From the NCBI RefSeq assembly GCF_040182365.1, contig NZ_CP144460.1, positions 4,154,001 through 4,218,000 of the forward strand: a stretch of DNA of 64,000 nucleotides, given 5' to 3'. Below are positions 1 through 8,269 of the stretch, piece by piece. The notes under the pieces were generated by a model, which saw only the letters and a list, made by a program, of their open reading frames with translations, was not told the DNA's origin and ran no database searches. The DNA comes from Xanthomonas sp. 10-10. GTDB lineage: Bacteria > Pseudomonadota > Gammaproteobacteria > Xanthomonadales > Xanthomonadaceae. The stretch's first letter is position 1, and every line of letters starts with the position of its first letter. A program made the translations under genes and the position numbers.

Positions 1-95
1 CTATGGCGGTCGGCTGCGATGCGCTGTTGCGACCGCCACCGCATGCGGCACCTGCAGCCCCGCTGGTCGATTGATCCTGTTTTTCCTGGAACGCC

Positions 96-851
96 ATGCC
101 CACCCTTCCGTCTTCCGCCATCGTCCGCTGCGCCGCCATTGCCACCGTGCTTGCACTGGGCGCCTGTGAGCGCGACACCGCATCCACCCCGTCATCGAGT
201 GCGGGAGCGATCGCTGCCGCTGCAACCACGCCTGCCCGCACCGCAGTGACCTTGCACTGCCCGGATCTGGACGATGCCACGCGCGAGGCCGCCGCCCTTG
301 CCGCAGGCGCGGGCGATCGCGTGCGGCGCGTGGGCGCGCATCGGCTGGAAGTGGCAACCGATGCAGGCACGCAGGTATTCGACGACAGCCCGCCCTACGA
401 TGCGCCGCTGGACGGCGCCGAGTACCGCTATTGCGATCGCCGCGATGCGTACGTGTTGCTGCATCACCGCGATGGCGACACGTTTTCCGGCGTGCTGATC
501 GACACCCGCAGCGGTACGCAGCTCCCCGGCGGTACCCAGGTGGTGATCGCGCCGGATCGCAGCCGCTATCTGGCCGTTGCGCAACGCGACGGCATGGACG
601 GCGAGCAGTGGCGCGTTGTGGATTTCAACAAGCGCGTGCTGATCTCCACCACCAGCATGCTGCTCAGCCGGGATGGCACGACCGGCATCGCCGAACTGAG
701 CGCACCGCAGTGGTTCGGTACGCAGCTGCAGGCGACCGCCACCTGCCTGAGCGACGACACCCAGCACTGGCAAGTCCGTCTGGCCAACGCGCAAGGCGCC
801 TGGAACTGGCAGCCGCGCCGCACGTGCGATGCCAGCGATGCAGACCGATGA
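96..851 (+). CDS. Predicted lipoprotein of unknown function
   Basis: A 251-residue protein whose N-terminus is a lipoprotein signal: a short hydrophobic stretch (about residues 12-23) ends in the lipobox LGAC, so it is probably lipidated and membrane-anchored. A low-complexity Ser/Ala linker (about residues 28-45) precedes a soluble domain that I do not recognise. Four or more Cys (for example in LHCPDL, YRYCDR, ATCLSD and RRTCDA) suggest disulfides in the periplasm. The end overlaps the next reading frame (from 829), so the two are probably co-transcribed. The function is unknown. Confidence 0.75.
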   Translation: MPTLPSSAIVRCAAIATVLALGACERDTASTPSSSAGAIAAAATTPARTAVTLHCPDLDDATREAAALAAGAGDRVRRVGAHRLEVATDAGTQVFDDSPPYDAPLDGAEYRYCDRRDAYVLLHHRDGDTFSGVLIDTRSGTQLPGGTQVVIAPDRSRYLAVAQRDGMDGEQWRVVDFNKRVLISTTSMLLSRDGTTGIAELSAPQWFGTQLQATATCLSDDTQHWQVRLANAQGAWNWQPRRTCDASDADR

Positions 852-1215
852 CATGATGTTTGCAGGCGGCGGATTGCGCTCGATCCAACGCGCGGTGCTG
901 CGCCAGGCGCCGGCCAACCTGCAGCGCGGAATCGAGGCCGTGGGCGGGCGCCTGATCCTCACTGCCGACGCGCTGCTGTTCCAGCCGCACGCGTTCAATG
1001 TGCAAACGCGTTCGCTCGCCGTGCCGCTGAGCGCAATCGTGGCGCTGCAACCGCGCTGGACACGGTTGTTCGGGCTGCTGCCGGTAGCGCCGACATCGCT
1101 CGCCGTGCGGTTGGACAACGGCGATGAGCACCGCTTTGTGATCGGCAAACGCCACCAATGGATTGCCGCCATTGCCGGCGCCCGTGACGCACTGAGCCAG
1201 GTCGAGCAGCCTTAG
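829..1215 (+). CDS. Small GRAM/PH-like domain protein
   Basis: A 128-residue soluble protein. Residues about 30-115 look like a GRAM or bacterial PH fold: a short strand 'GGRLILTADALLFQPH', an 'IPLxxI'-like strand (VPLSAIVAL), and an 'L.V.LDNGDEHRFVI' hairpin ending in a helix. Such domains usually bind lipid or protein surfaces. The start is uncertain: in-frame ATGs lie at 829, 838, 853 and 856, and 853 sits immediately after the stop of the upstream lipoprotein gene (TGA 849-851). The overlap or tight spacing implies one transcript with that gene. The specific role is unknown. Confidence 0.65.
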   Translation: MPAMQTDDMMFAGGGLRSIQRAVLRQAPANLQRGIEAVGGRLILTADALLFQPHAFNVQTRSLAVPLSAIVALQPRWTRLFGLLPVAPTSLAVRLDNGDEHRFVIGKRHQWIAAIAGARDALSQVEQP

Positions 1216-1426
1216 AACACCTGCGACCAATCGCAGCCATCGCAGTCACGCATCAACGCGTTCCACCCCAGGTCGCAGTGCAAGCGTGACCCGCACTTAG
1301 GTTCATTGCTGAAGTTTGAACCGGGTGCACGCTCTGCATCCTGAGCACTCGCAGCACAGCTCGCGCCCGCCTAGCATCGCGCAGCGGCATCGTGGCCACA
1401 TCCTTGCTTCGACTGAGGAACTGAAC

Positions 1427-3028
1427 ATGCTCCACTCCAGCTTGCGCATGCTGGCATGCGCGCTGTGTCTGTACGGCGGCGTCAGCGCACCGGCCCTGGC
1501 CACCTTCGGATTCACCCGCAGTGGCGACCGCGTGGTGGTGGACACCGGCGCCGAGCTGGTGTTTTCGGTCAATGCCAACAACGGCGACATCGTGTCGATG
1601 CGCTACCGCGACAACGAGCTGCAGACCACCGAATCGAAGGGCTCGCATATCGCCTCGGGCCTGGGCAGCGCCAGCGTGGACGCGCGCGTGGTCGGCGGGG
1701 CGATCGTGGTGTCGGCCAAGGCCGGCGATCTGACCCAGTACTACATCGCACGCAAGGGCCGTAATGCGATCTATATGGCCACCTATGCACCGACCCTGCT
1801 ACCGGTGGGCGAGCTGCGCTTCATCGCGCGCCTGAACGTCGCCAAGTTGCCTAGCGCGCAACAGGAACCCGACTCCAATGTCGGCAGCGTGATCGAAGGC
1901 GAAGACGTCTTCCTGCTGCCGGACGGGCGCACCAGCTCCAAGTTCTATTCGGCGCGCCGCATGATCGACGACCAGGTGCATGGGGTCAGCGGTTCGGGGG
2001 TTGCGGTGTTCATGCTGATGGGCAACCGCGAGCGCAGTTCCGGCGGGCCGTTCTTCAAGGATATCGCCACGCAAAAGACCCGCGTGACGCATGAGCTCTA
2101 CAACTACATGTATTCCGACCACACCCAGACCGAAGCGTTTCGCGGCGGCCTGCATGGCGTCTACGGTCTGTTGTTTACCGATGGCGGCGCACCGAACACT
2201 GCGCAGCTGAGCACCGACTTCGTCGATGCCACGCTGGGGGTGAGCGGCTATCTGGCCGGCAGCGGGCGCGGTGCGGTGAGCGGTCGGGTCGGCGGCGTGC
2301 TGTCCGGGCAACCGGCCGTGATCGGCTTGCGCAACGACCAGGCACAGTACTGGGCCACCGCCAACGGCAGCGGCGATTACCAGGTTGCCGGCGTGCGCCC
2401 GGGCCGCTACCGCATGACCCTGTACCAGAACGAGCTGGAAGTGGCGCAACGCGAGGTGGAAGTCTTCGCCAATGCCACCGCGCAGGTGGCCTTGCAGGCC
2501 GTGGCCTTGCCGGGCACGGTGAAATGGCAGATCGGTGTGCCCGACGGCACGCCGGCCGGATTTCGCCATGCCGACCTGCTGCCGCGTGCGCATCCGTCCG
2601 ACACGCGCATGCGCTGGGCGCCGGTCACCTACAGTGTAGGATCGAGCAGCGTGGGGAGTTTTCCCGCCGTGCAGTGGCGCAGCATCAACACCCCGACCCG
2701 CATCGACTTCACCCTGGCATCCAATGACGTCCGTAGCTATCGCCTGCGGATCTTCGTGCCGCTGGCGCAGGTTGGCGCGCGCCCGCAGGTTGCCGTCAAC
2801 GCACGCTGGAATGGACCGCTTCCTGCCGCCCCCAACCAGCCCAAGACGCGTGGCATCACCCGTGGCACCACGCGCGGCAACAACACGCTGTATGAGGTGG
2901 ACATCCCCGCCGCGGCGCTGCAGGCCGGCAGCAACCGCATCGAGATCGGGCTTGCATCCGGATCGCCGGACAACGGCTACCTCAGCCCGGCGGTCGTGTT
3001 CGACAGCATCCAGTTGGTGGCGCTGTAG
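1427..3028 (+). CDS. Secreted rhamnogalacturonan lyase, polysaccharide lyase family 4
   Basis: A 533-residue exoenzyme that cleaves the rhamnose-galacturonate backbone of pectin by beta-elimination. I chose ATG 1427 because GAGGAA lies just upstream and a signal peptide follows (hydrophobic, ending near PALA, about residue 25); an upstream in-frame start at 1316 would bury it. The N-terminal catalytic domain contains the expected lysine region (DGRTSSKFYS) and histidine region (SDHTQTEAFRGGLHG) of PL4. A middle fibronectin-like domain (about residues 285-365) and a C-terminal beta-sandwich carbohydrate-binding-like domain follow, the standard RGL4 layout. A TRG-TRG-TRG mini-repeat lies in the C-terminal domain. 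It sits with two GH12 genes, consistent with plant cell-wall attack. Confidence 0.9.
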   Translation: MLHSSLRMLACALCLYGGVSAPALATFGFTRSGDRVVVDTGAELVFSVNANNGDIVSMRYRDNELQTTESKGSHIASGLGSASVDARVVGGAIVVSAKAGDLTQYYIARKGRNAIYMATYAPTLLPVGELRFIARLNVAKLPSAQQEPDSNVGSVIEGEDVFLLPDGRTSSKFYSARRMIDDQVHGVSGSGVAVFMLMGNRERSSGGPFFKDIATQKTRVTHELYNYMYSDHTQTEAFRGGLHGVYGLLFTDGGAPNTAQLSTDFVDATLGVSGYLAGSGRGAVSGRVGGVLSGQPAVIGLRNDQAQYWATANGSGDYQVAGVRPGRYRMTLYQNELEVAQREVEVFANATAQVALQAVALPGTVKWQIGVPDGTPAGFRHADLLPRAHPSDTRMRWAPVTYSVGSSSVGSFPAVQWRSINTPTRIDFTLASNDVRSYRLRIFVPLAQVGARPQVAVNARWNGPLPAAPNQPKTRGITRGTTRGNNTLYEVDIPAAALQAGSNRIEIGLASGSPDNGYLSPAVVFDSIQLVAL

Positions 3029-3214
3029 ATCGTCGCGCGTGCCGGCAACGCCTGCATGGCCACCGCTGCACGAACGCAGCTGCAGTGGTGGCCATGGTTC
3101 GAGTTGACGCGGCCATCGTGTGATGCTGGTGCATCACGCATTGCGCGCAGGCGCCATGCCTTACAACGCTGCATGCAGCAATCGCGTCACCGCAGCACAG
3201 GCGAGTTGCCGCGC

Positions 3215-4006
3215 TTATTTCGCCGCGATCGAACCGGCCAGCGATACCGACCCCATCCCGCCGGTGACCTCGAAACCGCCTTCCACCACCTGCAGATACA
3301 GATCGCTGCTGTAGCGACCATCGCCACCGCGTAGCGCCTGCAATCTTGTCAAAAATGCCTTGACGTCGACATTGAGGTTGCCCTTGGCCGGAAGCGCATT
3401 GCTGTTACCGGCGCTGCCATGCGGAATGAAGGTATAGACGTAGTAGCCTGCGGCCGAATTATTGCCTTCCCACAGATCGTAGGTCACACCGCCGGAGCTG
3501 AATGCATTGGACGCAGTCAACGTGCCCAGCGGGTAGGAATTGTTGGCACCCCAGATCATCACTTCCAGCTGCGGATTGCCCTTGCTGGTGTCCTTGCGGA
3601 AAAACAGATCGTAGGCAAAGTCGCCGGTCTGTCCGCTGCCCTTGGTGGTAAAGGCCAGCGTGCCGCTCAGGCTGCCTACCTTCGAGACCTGATGCGGGAA
3701 ATAGCTGTCGGTGGCCGGGTTCATCGTGTAATGCCAACCGCGACAGATCGCCGGATATCCGTACAACTGCCCGCTAGGCAAGTTATAGGTGACGGTCAGG
3801 CTGGGTGTGCTGCCGGAGCCGAACGTCGCCTTGATGTTGTTGGTGTTGTCGTTGAAATTATTGTTGTAAGCGTATTGCGTGCCATAGACCTTGGTCTCGC
3901 CGGTCGCGGCGCTGGCGCTGGAGGCGACCAGTACCAGGGCCAGTGCAGCGGCGCGCGGCAAAACGCCGCAACGCAAGGACAGACGGAAACGAGCGTGTAC
4001 GTGCAT
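3215..4006 (-). CDS. Secreted GH12 endoglucanase/xyloglucanase (paralogue 1)
   Basis: A 263-residue glycoside hydrolase family 12 enzyme hydrolysing beta-1,4-glucan (cellulose or xyloglucan). I chose the start at 4006 because GGAG lies about 9 bases upstream and a clean signal peptide (residues 1-33, ending SSASA) follows; a GTG at 4135 would give an implausible leader. Both catalytic glutamates are visible: nucleophile E148 in NPQLEVMIW and acid/base E246 in GGFEVTGG. GH12 jelly-roll landmarks such as GYPAICRGWHY and FAYDLFFR are present. It is followed in the same orientation by nothing close; the upstream gene (4368-5183) is its paralogue, so this is an old tandem duplication. Substrate preference cannot be read from sequence. 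Confidence 0.92.
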   Translation of the reverse strand: MHVHARFRLSLRCGVLPRAAALALVLVASSASAATGETKVYGTQYAYNNNFNDNTNNIKATFGSGSTPSLTVTYNLPSGQLYGYPAICRGWHYTMNPATDSYFPHQVSKVGSLSGTLAFTTKGSGQTGDFAYDLFFRKDTSKGNPQLEVMIWGANNSYPLGTLTASNAFSSGGVTYDLWEGNNSAAGYYVYTFIPHGSAGNSNALPAKGNLNVDVKAFLTRLQALRGGDGRYSSDLYLQVVEGGFEVTGGMGSVSLAGSIAAK

Positions 4007-4367
4007 GAGGTGAACTCCGATGATGGATGGATGGATGGCCACGCTCGCCATCTGGCAACACGCAAGCGGGTGGGCGGTGACCGTGGACACATCCGGCGCA
4101 ATGACGCCTTCGCGCCACGCCGAATGCCCGCGCACTGACGGGGCGCGAACATGGCCATCCCTGCAGACCGATCACCGTGGCCTCGTCCGATGCGCGACGC
4201 ATGCGTTTGCATGCGCCGCCCAAACGACCACATCGTTGTTCGATACGGCATCTTTCAGCGGCAGCCGCCATCGGGTCGCAGTGCGCAGACCACAGTGCAG
4301 ACCATTGCCCGCACGCGCCTGCATGGACCGACCGCTGCGCTGACGGCCCATGCGCGACGCATGGGGC
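4007..4367. other. Spacer between the tandem GH12 genes
   Basis: About 360 bases between two same-strand GH12 genes. It holds a short TGGA/GATGGATGGATGG run around 4020-4035, just upstream of the downstream gene's start. I see no coding signal and no T-tracted terminator hairpin, and cannot place a confident promoter. Confidence 0.5.
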
Positions 4368-5183
4368 TTACTTGGCATCCATCGTGGCGCTGACCTTGGC
4401 CCAGCCATTGCCGCGCACCACTTCAAACCCCGCTTCGGCCGCATGCAGATACATGCTGTTGTTGTAACGGCCGTCCTTGGACCGGTTGTTCTGCAGCCAG
4501 GTCAGGAACGGCTTGGCATCGATGTTGAGATTGCCGCTGGTCTTGAGCGTCGGCTGGCCGGCGGTACCGGTCGGGATGAAGGTGTAGACGTAATAGCCGG
4601 CCCCGGAGTTGAAGCCTTCCCACAGATCGAAGGTGCGCCCGCCCGCCGTGATCACCTTGGTGGCGGTGACGGTGCCGATCGGCCAGGAGTTATGGTCGCC
4701 CCAGATCATCACTTCCAGCTGCGGGTTGCCCTTGGCGGTGTCCCAGCGGAAGAAGATGTCGTAGGCAAAGTCGCCCGCCAGGTTGGTGCCGCCGGCGCTG
4801 TAGGTGAACTTGAACGGCAGCGAGGAAATCGAGGAAATCTGTTTGGGGAACAACGTGTCGGTGGTCGGATTCCAGTCGTAATGCCAGCCGCGCACGATCG
4901 CCGGATACCCGTACAGGTTGTAGTCGGCGAAGTTGAAGGTGACGGTGAGCTCCGGCGTGCTACCGGTGCCGAAGGTGCCCTGGATGATGTTGTTGGGATC
5001 GTTGAAATTGTTGACCCATGCATAGTGGTTGCCAAAGATCTTGTACGGCCCGGCCAGCGCCGCCGGTGCCAGCGCTACCAGGCCGATTGCCAGCGCGGCC
5101 TTCCACCAGCGCGATGCGCGCCGCCGTGTGGTGGGCGCCTGCGCAGCGGTCTGCGTGAGGGTGTCGGATGGGGTGGTGTGCAT
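4368..5183 (-). CDS. Secreted GH12 endoglucanase/xyloglucanase (paralogue 2)
   Basis: A 271-residue GH12 enzyme, clearly paralogous to the neighbour at 3215-4006 (shared GYPAI.RGWHY, GDFAYD.FFR, NPQLEVMIWG, YYVYTFIP). Catalytic glutamates are E157 (QLEVMIW) and E254 (AGFEVVRG). The N-terminus is long: about 20 polar residues including RRR precede the hydrophobic core, with cleavage likely after APAALA (residue 44). This twin-arginine-like RRRASRWW lacks the usual consensus, so Sec export remains more likely. The 3' end TAA/TTA lies 361 bases from the next gene's start. Role: depolymerising plant hemicellulose or cellulose outside the cell. Confidence 0.92.
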   Translation of the reverse strand: MHTTPSDTLTQTAAQAPTTRRRASRWWKAALAIGLVALAPAALAGPYKIFGNHYAWVNNFNDPNNIIQGTFGTGSTPELTVTFNFADYNLYGYPAIVRGWHYDWNPTTDTLFPKQISSISSLPFKFTYSAGGTNLAGDFAYDIFFRWDTAKGNPQLEVMIWGDHNSWPIGTVTATKVITAGGRTFDLWEGFNSGAGYYVYTFIPTGTAGQPTLKTSGNLNIDAKPFLTWLQNNRSKDGRYNNSMYLHAAEAGFEVVRGNGWAKVSATMDAK

Positions 5184-5655
5184 TTGGACTCTCCATGGTG
5201 TTCAGCGCGGCGGCGCCAGTGCGGCGCTCCCAGGACCGCCCTGCAGCGGTTGCGGCCGACCCTAGCAGCGGCGCCGCGACAGGAGCTATAGCGATTCCGG
5301 CAGGACAGCCCCGCCAAGCACGATAACGGGCGCTACCTTGCAGCCCGAACGTGTCCTGATCCTCAGTTCGCCACCATTGGCCCCGCCAGGCGCCATGTAC
5401 CGCTCAGTGTTCCGGCCCGGCCTGGCACGCAAATGGTGCAGAGCCACATGCCTCCCCGGCCAGCGCCGGCCTGGTGGCCGCCCGGTGGACGGTGACGTGG
5501 CCGCATCTCGCCAGCAGGCAGGCCGTAGACGGATGCCTGGCCAGGGCCAGGGCTGGGTCCGGCGCAGGCAGTCAGCCGATGGGTCTACGCGCCAGGCCGG
5601 TTTTGCGATAGCGTTTGCACTTATAGAGACGACGCAATAGCCGGAGGGGGCGACG
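5184..5655. other. Intergenic region upstream of the degV-family gene
   Basis: About 470 bases between divergently oriented genes (GH12 leftward, DegV rightward). Open frames here have no ribosome-binding site or recognisable protein features. It should hold both promoters; the only fair candidate is a TATAGA hexamer at 5622-5627 on the + strand. A strong GGAGG at 5643-5647 serves the downstream ATG. Confidence 0.45.
5622..5655 (+). promoter_or_regulatory. Candidate -10 box and strong RBS for the DegV-family gene
   Basis: TATAGA at 5622-5627 fits a sigma-70 -10 element, but the hexamer 17 bases upstream is a poor -35. GGAGGGGG from 5643, eight bases before ATG 5656, is an unusually strong Shine-Dalgarno and fixes the start. 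The promoter part is tentative. Confidence 0.35.
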
Positions 5656-6600
5656 ATGCGCATCGGAATCGTGGTGGACAGTGCGTGCGATCTGCCGCAG
5701 GACTTCATCCAACGCAACAACGTGATCGTGCTGCCGATCAGCGTCCGCATCGGCGAAGCCGTGCTGGCCGATCACCGCGATGAAGAGGCCACGCTGAGCT
5801 TTCTGCAGGCGCATGTGGCCGAACGCGGACACGAGGCGGAAACCACGCCGTTTTCGGTCAACCAGATCCGCGACCTGTTCCTGCAGCGCCTGGTCATCGA
5901 TTACGACCACGTGTTCTGCCTGACCATCTCCAAGCTGCGCAGCCAGATCTACGACAACGCCATGCAGGCCAGCTTCGCGATCCTCAACGACTACAAGCCG
6001 ATCCGTCAGGCCGCAGGCCACAGCTCGCCGTTCGCGTTGCGCGTGATCGATACCTTGAACCTGTTCGCCGGCCAGGGCATCACCGCAGTGGAAGCGGTGC
6101 GCCTGCGCGCGCAGGGCCAGGGCGTGGCGGCGATCCGCGCGCGGCTGGAGCAACTGGCCGAGCACACCTACGGCTACATGATTCCGCGCGATCTGTATTA
6201 CCTGCGTGCGCGCGCACGCACCAAGGGCGATCGCAGCGTGGGTCTGATCGGCGCCGCGCTGGGCAGCGCACTGGATATCAAGCCGGTGCTGCGCGCGTAT
6301 CGCGGCGTCACCGAACCGGTGGCCAAGCTCAAGGGCTTCGAGCCGTCGGCCGAAAAACTGTTCGGCTTCACCGTGCGCAAGCTCCGCGAGGGCCTGATGA
6401 CACCCACCGTGTGCGTGGGCTATGGCGGCGAGCTGGCCGAGCTGCACGCCCTGCCCGGCTATGCCGCGTTGCAGGCCGCCTGCCAGAGCCAGGGCGTGGA
6501 ACTGTTCGAAAGCGTGATGAGCCTGACCGGCATGGTCAACGTGGGCAAGGGCGCGCTGGCGGTGGCCTTCGCCGCCGAACCGCATGGTTTTTCTGCCTGA
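5656..6600 (+). CDS. DegV family fatty-acid-binding protein
   Basis: A 314-residue soluble protein. The N-terminal DSACDLP motif (residues 9-15) and 'EAETTPFSVNQIRDLF' correspond to the DegV (FakB-like) fold, in which a fatty acid is bound with its carboxylate held by conserved Thr/Ser. In Gram-positives FakB presents fatty acid to the kinase FakA; the role in Xanthomonas is unclear and no FakA lies in this window. Length matches the family (about 280-320). The gene stands alone on the + strand with its own strong RBS; a small unknown gene follows after 86 bases. Confidence 0.88.
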   Translation: MRIGIVVDSACDLPQDFIQRNNVIVLPISVRIGEAVLADHRDEEATLSFLQAHVAERGHEAETTPFSVNQIRDLFLQRLVIDYDHVFCLTISKLRSQIYDNAMQASFAILNDYKPIRQAAGHSSPFALRVIDTLNLFAGQGITAVEAVRLRAQGQGVAAIRARLEQLAEHTYGYMIPRDLYYLRARARTKGDRSVGLIGAALGSALDIKPVLRAYRGVTEPVAKLKGFEPSAEKLFGFTVRKLREGLMTPTVCVGYGGELAELHALPGYAALQAACQSQGVELFESVMSLTGMVNVGKGALAVAFAAEPHGFSA

Positions 6601-6686
6601 AGCAAGCGCGTGACGGCACGCGGTCTTCGACGGCGTTCTCACCCCGCCTCGGCTAGTGTGCCGCCGTCATTCAACGGAGTGTGTCC

Positions 6687-7025
6687 ATGCCTGTCAGCTA
6701 CTCGATCAGCCTGCCCGACCCCAAGCTCGCCCGCGGCAGCGCGCCATCGGTGAGCTTCACCGCCAACGGCGCCGAGGCGTTCGCCGAACAGTTGCAGGCC
6801 GCACTGCGCGATCCGGCCTGGTTCGATCGCTGGCGCCAGCTCCAGGCCGACCCGGACGAGGTGGACCCGGCACTGGGCATCACCGATCCGTCGGCCACCG
6901 TCACCGGCAAGCAGGACGATCTGCGCATCGACCTGGTCGCCACCACCAGCATCCCCGGCGACCTGTTCAAACAGCGCATGCAGGCCCTGGCCGGCCATCA
7001 CTGGGAAATGCGCGACGTGCGTTGA
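6687..7025 (+). CDS. Conserved small hypothetical protein
   Basis: A 112-residue soluble, acidic protein with no membrane segment or signal. I chose ATG 6687 because GGAG (6676-6679) is 7 bases upstream; a GTG two codons earlier (6681) is too close. Residues 1-60 are 'P.YSISLPDPKLARG..PSVSFTANGAEAFAEQLQAAL', and the C-terminus contains 'RIDLVATTSIPGDLFKQRM.ALAG', which looks like a short alpha/beta fold. I do not recognise a family. It may be co-transcribed with the DegV gene upstream. Confidence 0.7.
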   Translation: MPVSYSISLPDPKLARGSAPSVSFTANGAEAFAEQLQAALRDPAWFDRWRQLQADPDEVDPALGITDPSATVTGKQDDLRIDLVATTSIPGDLFKQRMQALAGHHWEMRDVR

Positions 7026-7064
7026 CGGTGTGCGTCGCCATGCTGCATGCGTGGCGGCGCACGC

Positions 7065-7985
7065 TCATGCCCGCGCCAATGCGCGGCGTGGCCAGCGCCA
7101 TTTGAGATTCACCGCCAGCGTGCCGAGCACGATCAGGGTCAGGCCCAGCCATTGCACCGGCACCAGCGCGTGGCCATACAGCAGATAATCCAGCAGCAGC
7201 GTGACCAGCGGGTACACGAAGGCCAGTACCGCGATCGTGGCCACCGGCAGATGCCGGTACGCCGAATAAAACAACACATACACGATCCCGCTGTGGATCA
7301 CGCCCAGGCCCACCAGCCACACCCAATGCATGCCCGGATGCAACGCGGCACTGCTCGAAAAGCAGGCCAGCAGCACCGTCCCGACCCAGCACTGCACCGT
7401 GACCACCGCCAACGGCCGCTCGCGACTGATGCGTCGCGACATCAGCAAGGATGCGCCGCATAGCAGGGCCGCCAGCAGGGTCAGCGCAATCCCGAGCAGA
7501 TAGCCGCGGTCGGCCGCCTGCCACAGCCGCGCCGGATCGGCCGAACACGCCACGCCCACAAACGCCAGCAGCGTCCAGCCAAGATCGGCGCGCCGCGTGC
7601 GCTCGCCCTGCAGTAACGCCGCCAGGATCAGCATCACGAACGGAAACACGTGATACACCATCGTCGCCACGCCGATCGACGAGCGCGCCATGCCGGCGAA
7701 CAATGCCACCCAGTTCAACACCAGCAGCACACCACTGATCGCCGCATCGCGCACCAACGCACGCTCGTGCCACAGCCCGCGCAACTGCCCGCCGATCAAG
7801 CCGCAGACGGAGAGAAACAATGCACCGAACAGGCAGCGATAGAACACCGCCGTTACCGGGTCCTGCCCGCTCTCGTGCACGAATACGCCAACCGAGCCGA
7901 TCATCACTTCGGCAACCAGCAACTGCCAGAGCGCACGGCGCGACGCGCCTGCCGATGCGCGCCCAGCGGCAAGCGCCGCGCTCAT
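7065..7985 (-). CDS. EamA/DMT-family inner-membrane exporter
   Basis: About 306 residues with ten hydrophobic segments arranged as two five-helix EamA repeats (about residues 20-150 and 165-295), the drug/metabolite transporter layout that exports amino acids or other small metabolites. I start it at the ATG at 7985 (MSAALAAGRAS); an ATG at 8027 would add 14 residues. It diverges from the MocR-type regulator gene at 8270, a common pairing in which the regulator senses an amino-acid-like ligand and controls the exporter. The substrate is unknown. Confidence 0.85.
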   Translation of the reverse strand: MSAALAAGRASAGASRRALWQLLVAEVMIGSVGVFVHESGQDPVTAVFYRCLFGALFLSVCGLIGGQLRGLWHERALVRDAAISGVLLVLNWVALFAGMARSSIGVATMVYHVFPFVMLILAALLQGERTRRADLGWTLLAFVGVACSADPARLWQAADRGYLLGIALTLLAALLCGASLLMSRRISRERPLAVVTVQCWVGTVLLACFSSSAALHPGMHWVWLVGLGVIHSGIVYVLFYSAYRHLPVATIAVLAFVYPLVTLLLDYLLYGHALVPVQWLGLTLIVLGTLAVNLKWRWPRRALARA

Positions 7986-8269
7986 GCAACGCTCCGGTCG
8001 CACGCGGCCTGCCTGTCGCAGCGCCAATGCCTGCGATTGCCCGATGTGGCGGCGTCGCTGCGCTGCACGCGCGATCGCGCAGCGCAGACGCAGTGACGAT
8101 GCGTACCAACCAGAGCAACAGCGACGATATCGACACTAGGCACGATCGACCTCACAGGCAGGACAGGGGCCCGACGCATTCATCGGGCACGTTCAGTCTG
8201 CAGGGCCATGCGCAACCATGACAGATTCAGATACGCTGCAAGTTGACCAGTACAGATGGAGCCGGAAGC
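7986..8269. promoter_or_regulatory. Divergent promoter region between the EamA exporter and MocR regulator
   Basis: 284 bases separate the two divergent starts, so both promoters and the MocR operator should lie here. ACAGAT occurs near 8221-8227 and 8252-8257, which could be direct half-sites of the kind MocR proteins use, but this is weak. No coding frame here looks real. Confidence 0.4.

Noticed and set aside
5108-5125. Arg-rich leader of the second GH12 as a twin-arginine signal
   Set aside because: The RRRASRWW stretch lacks the S/T-RRxFLK pattern, and the following core is ordinary Sec type.
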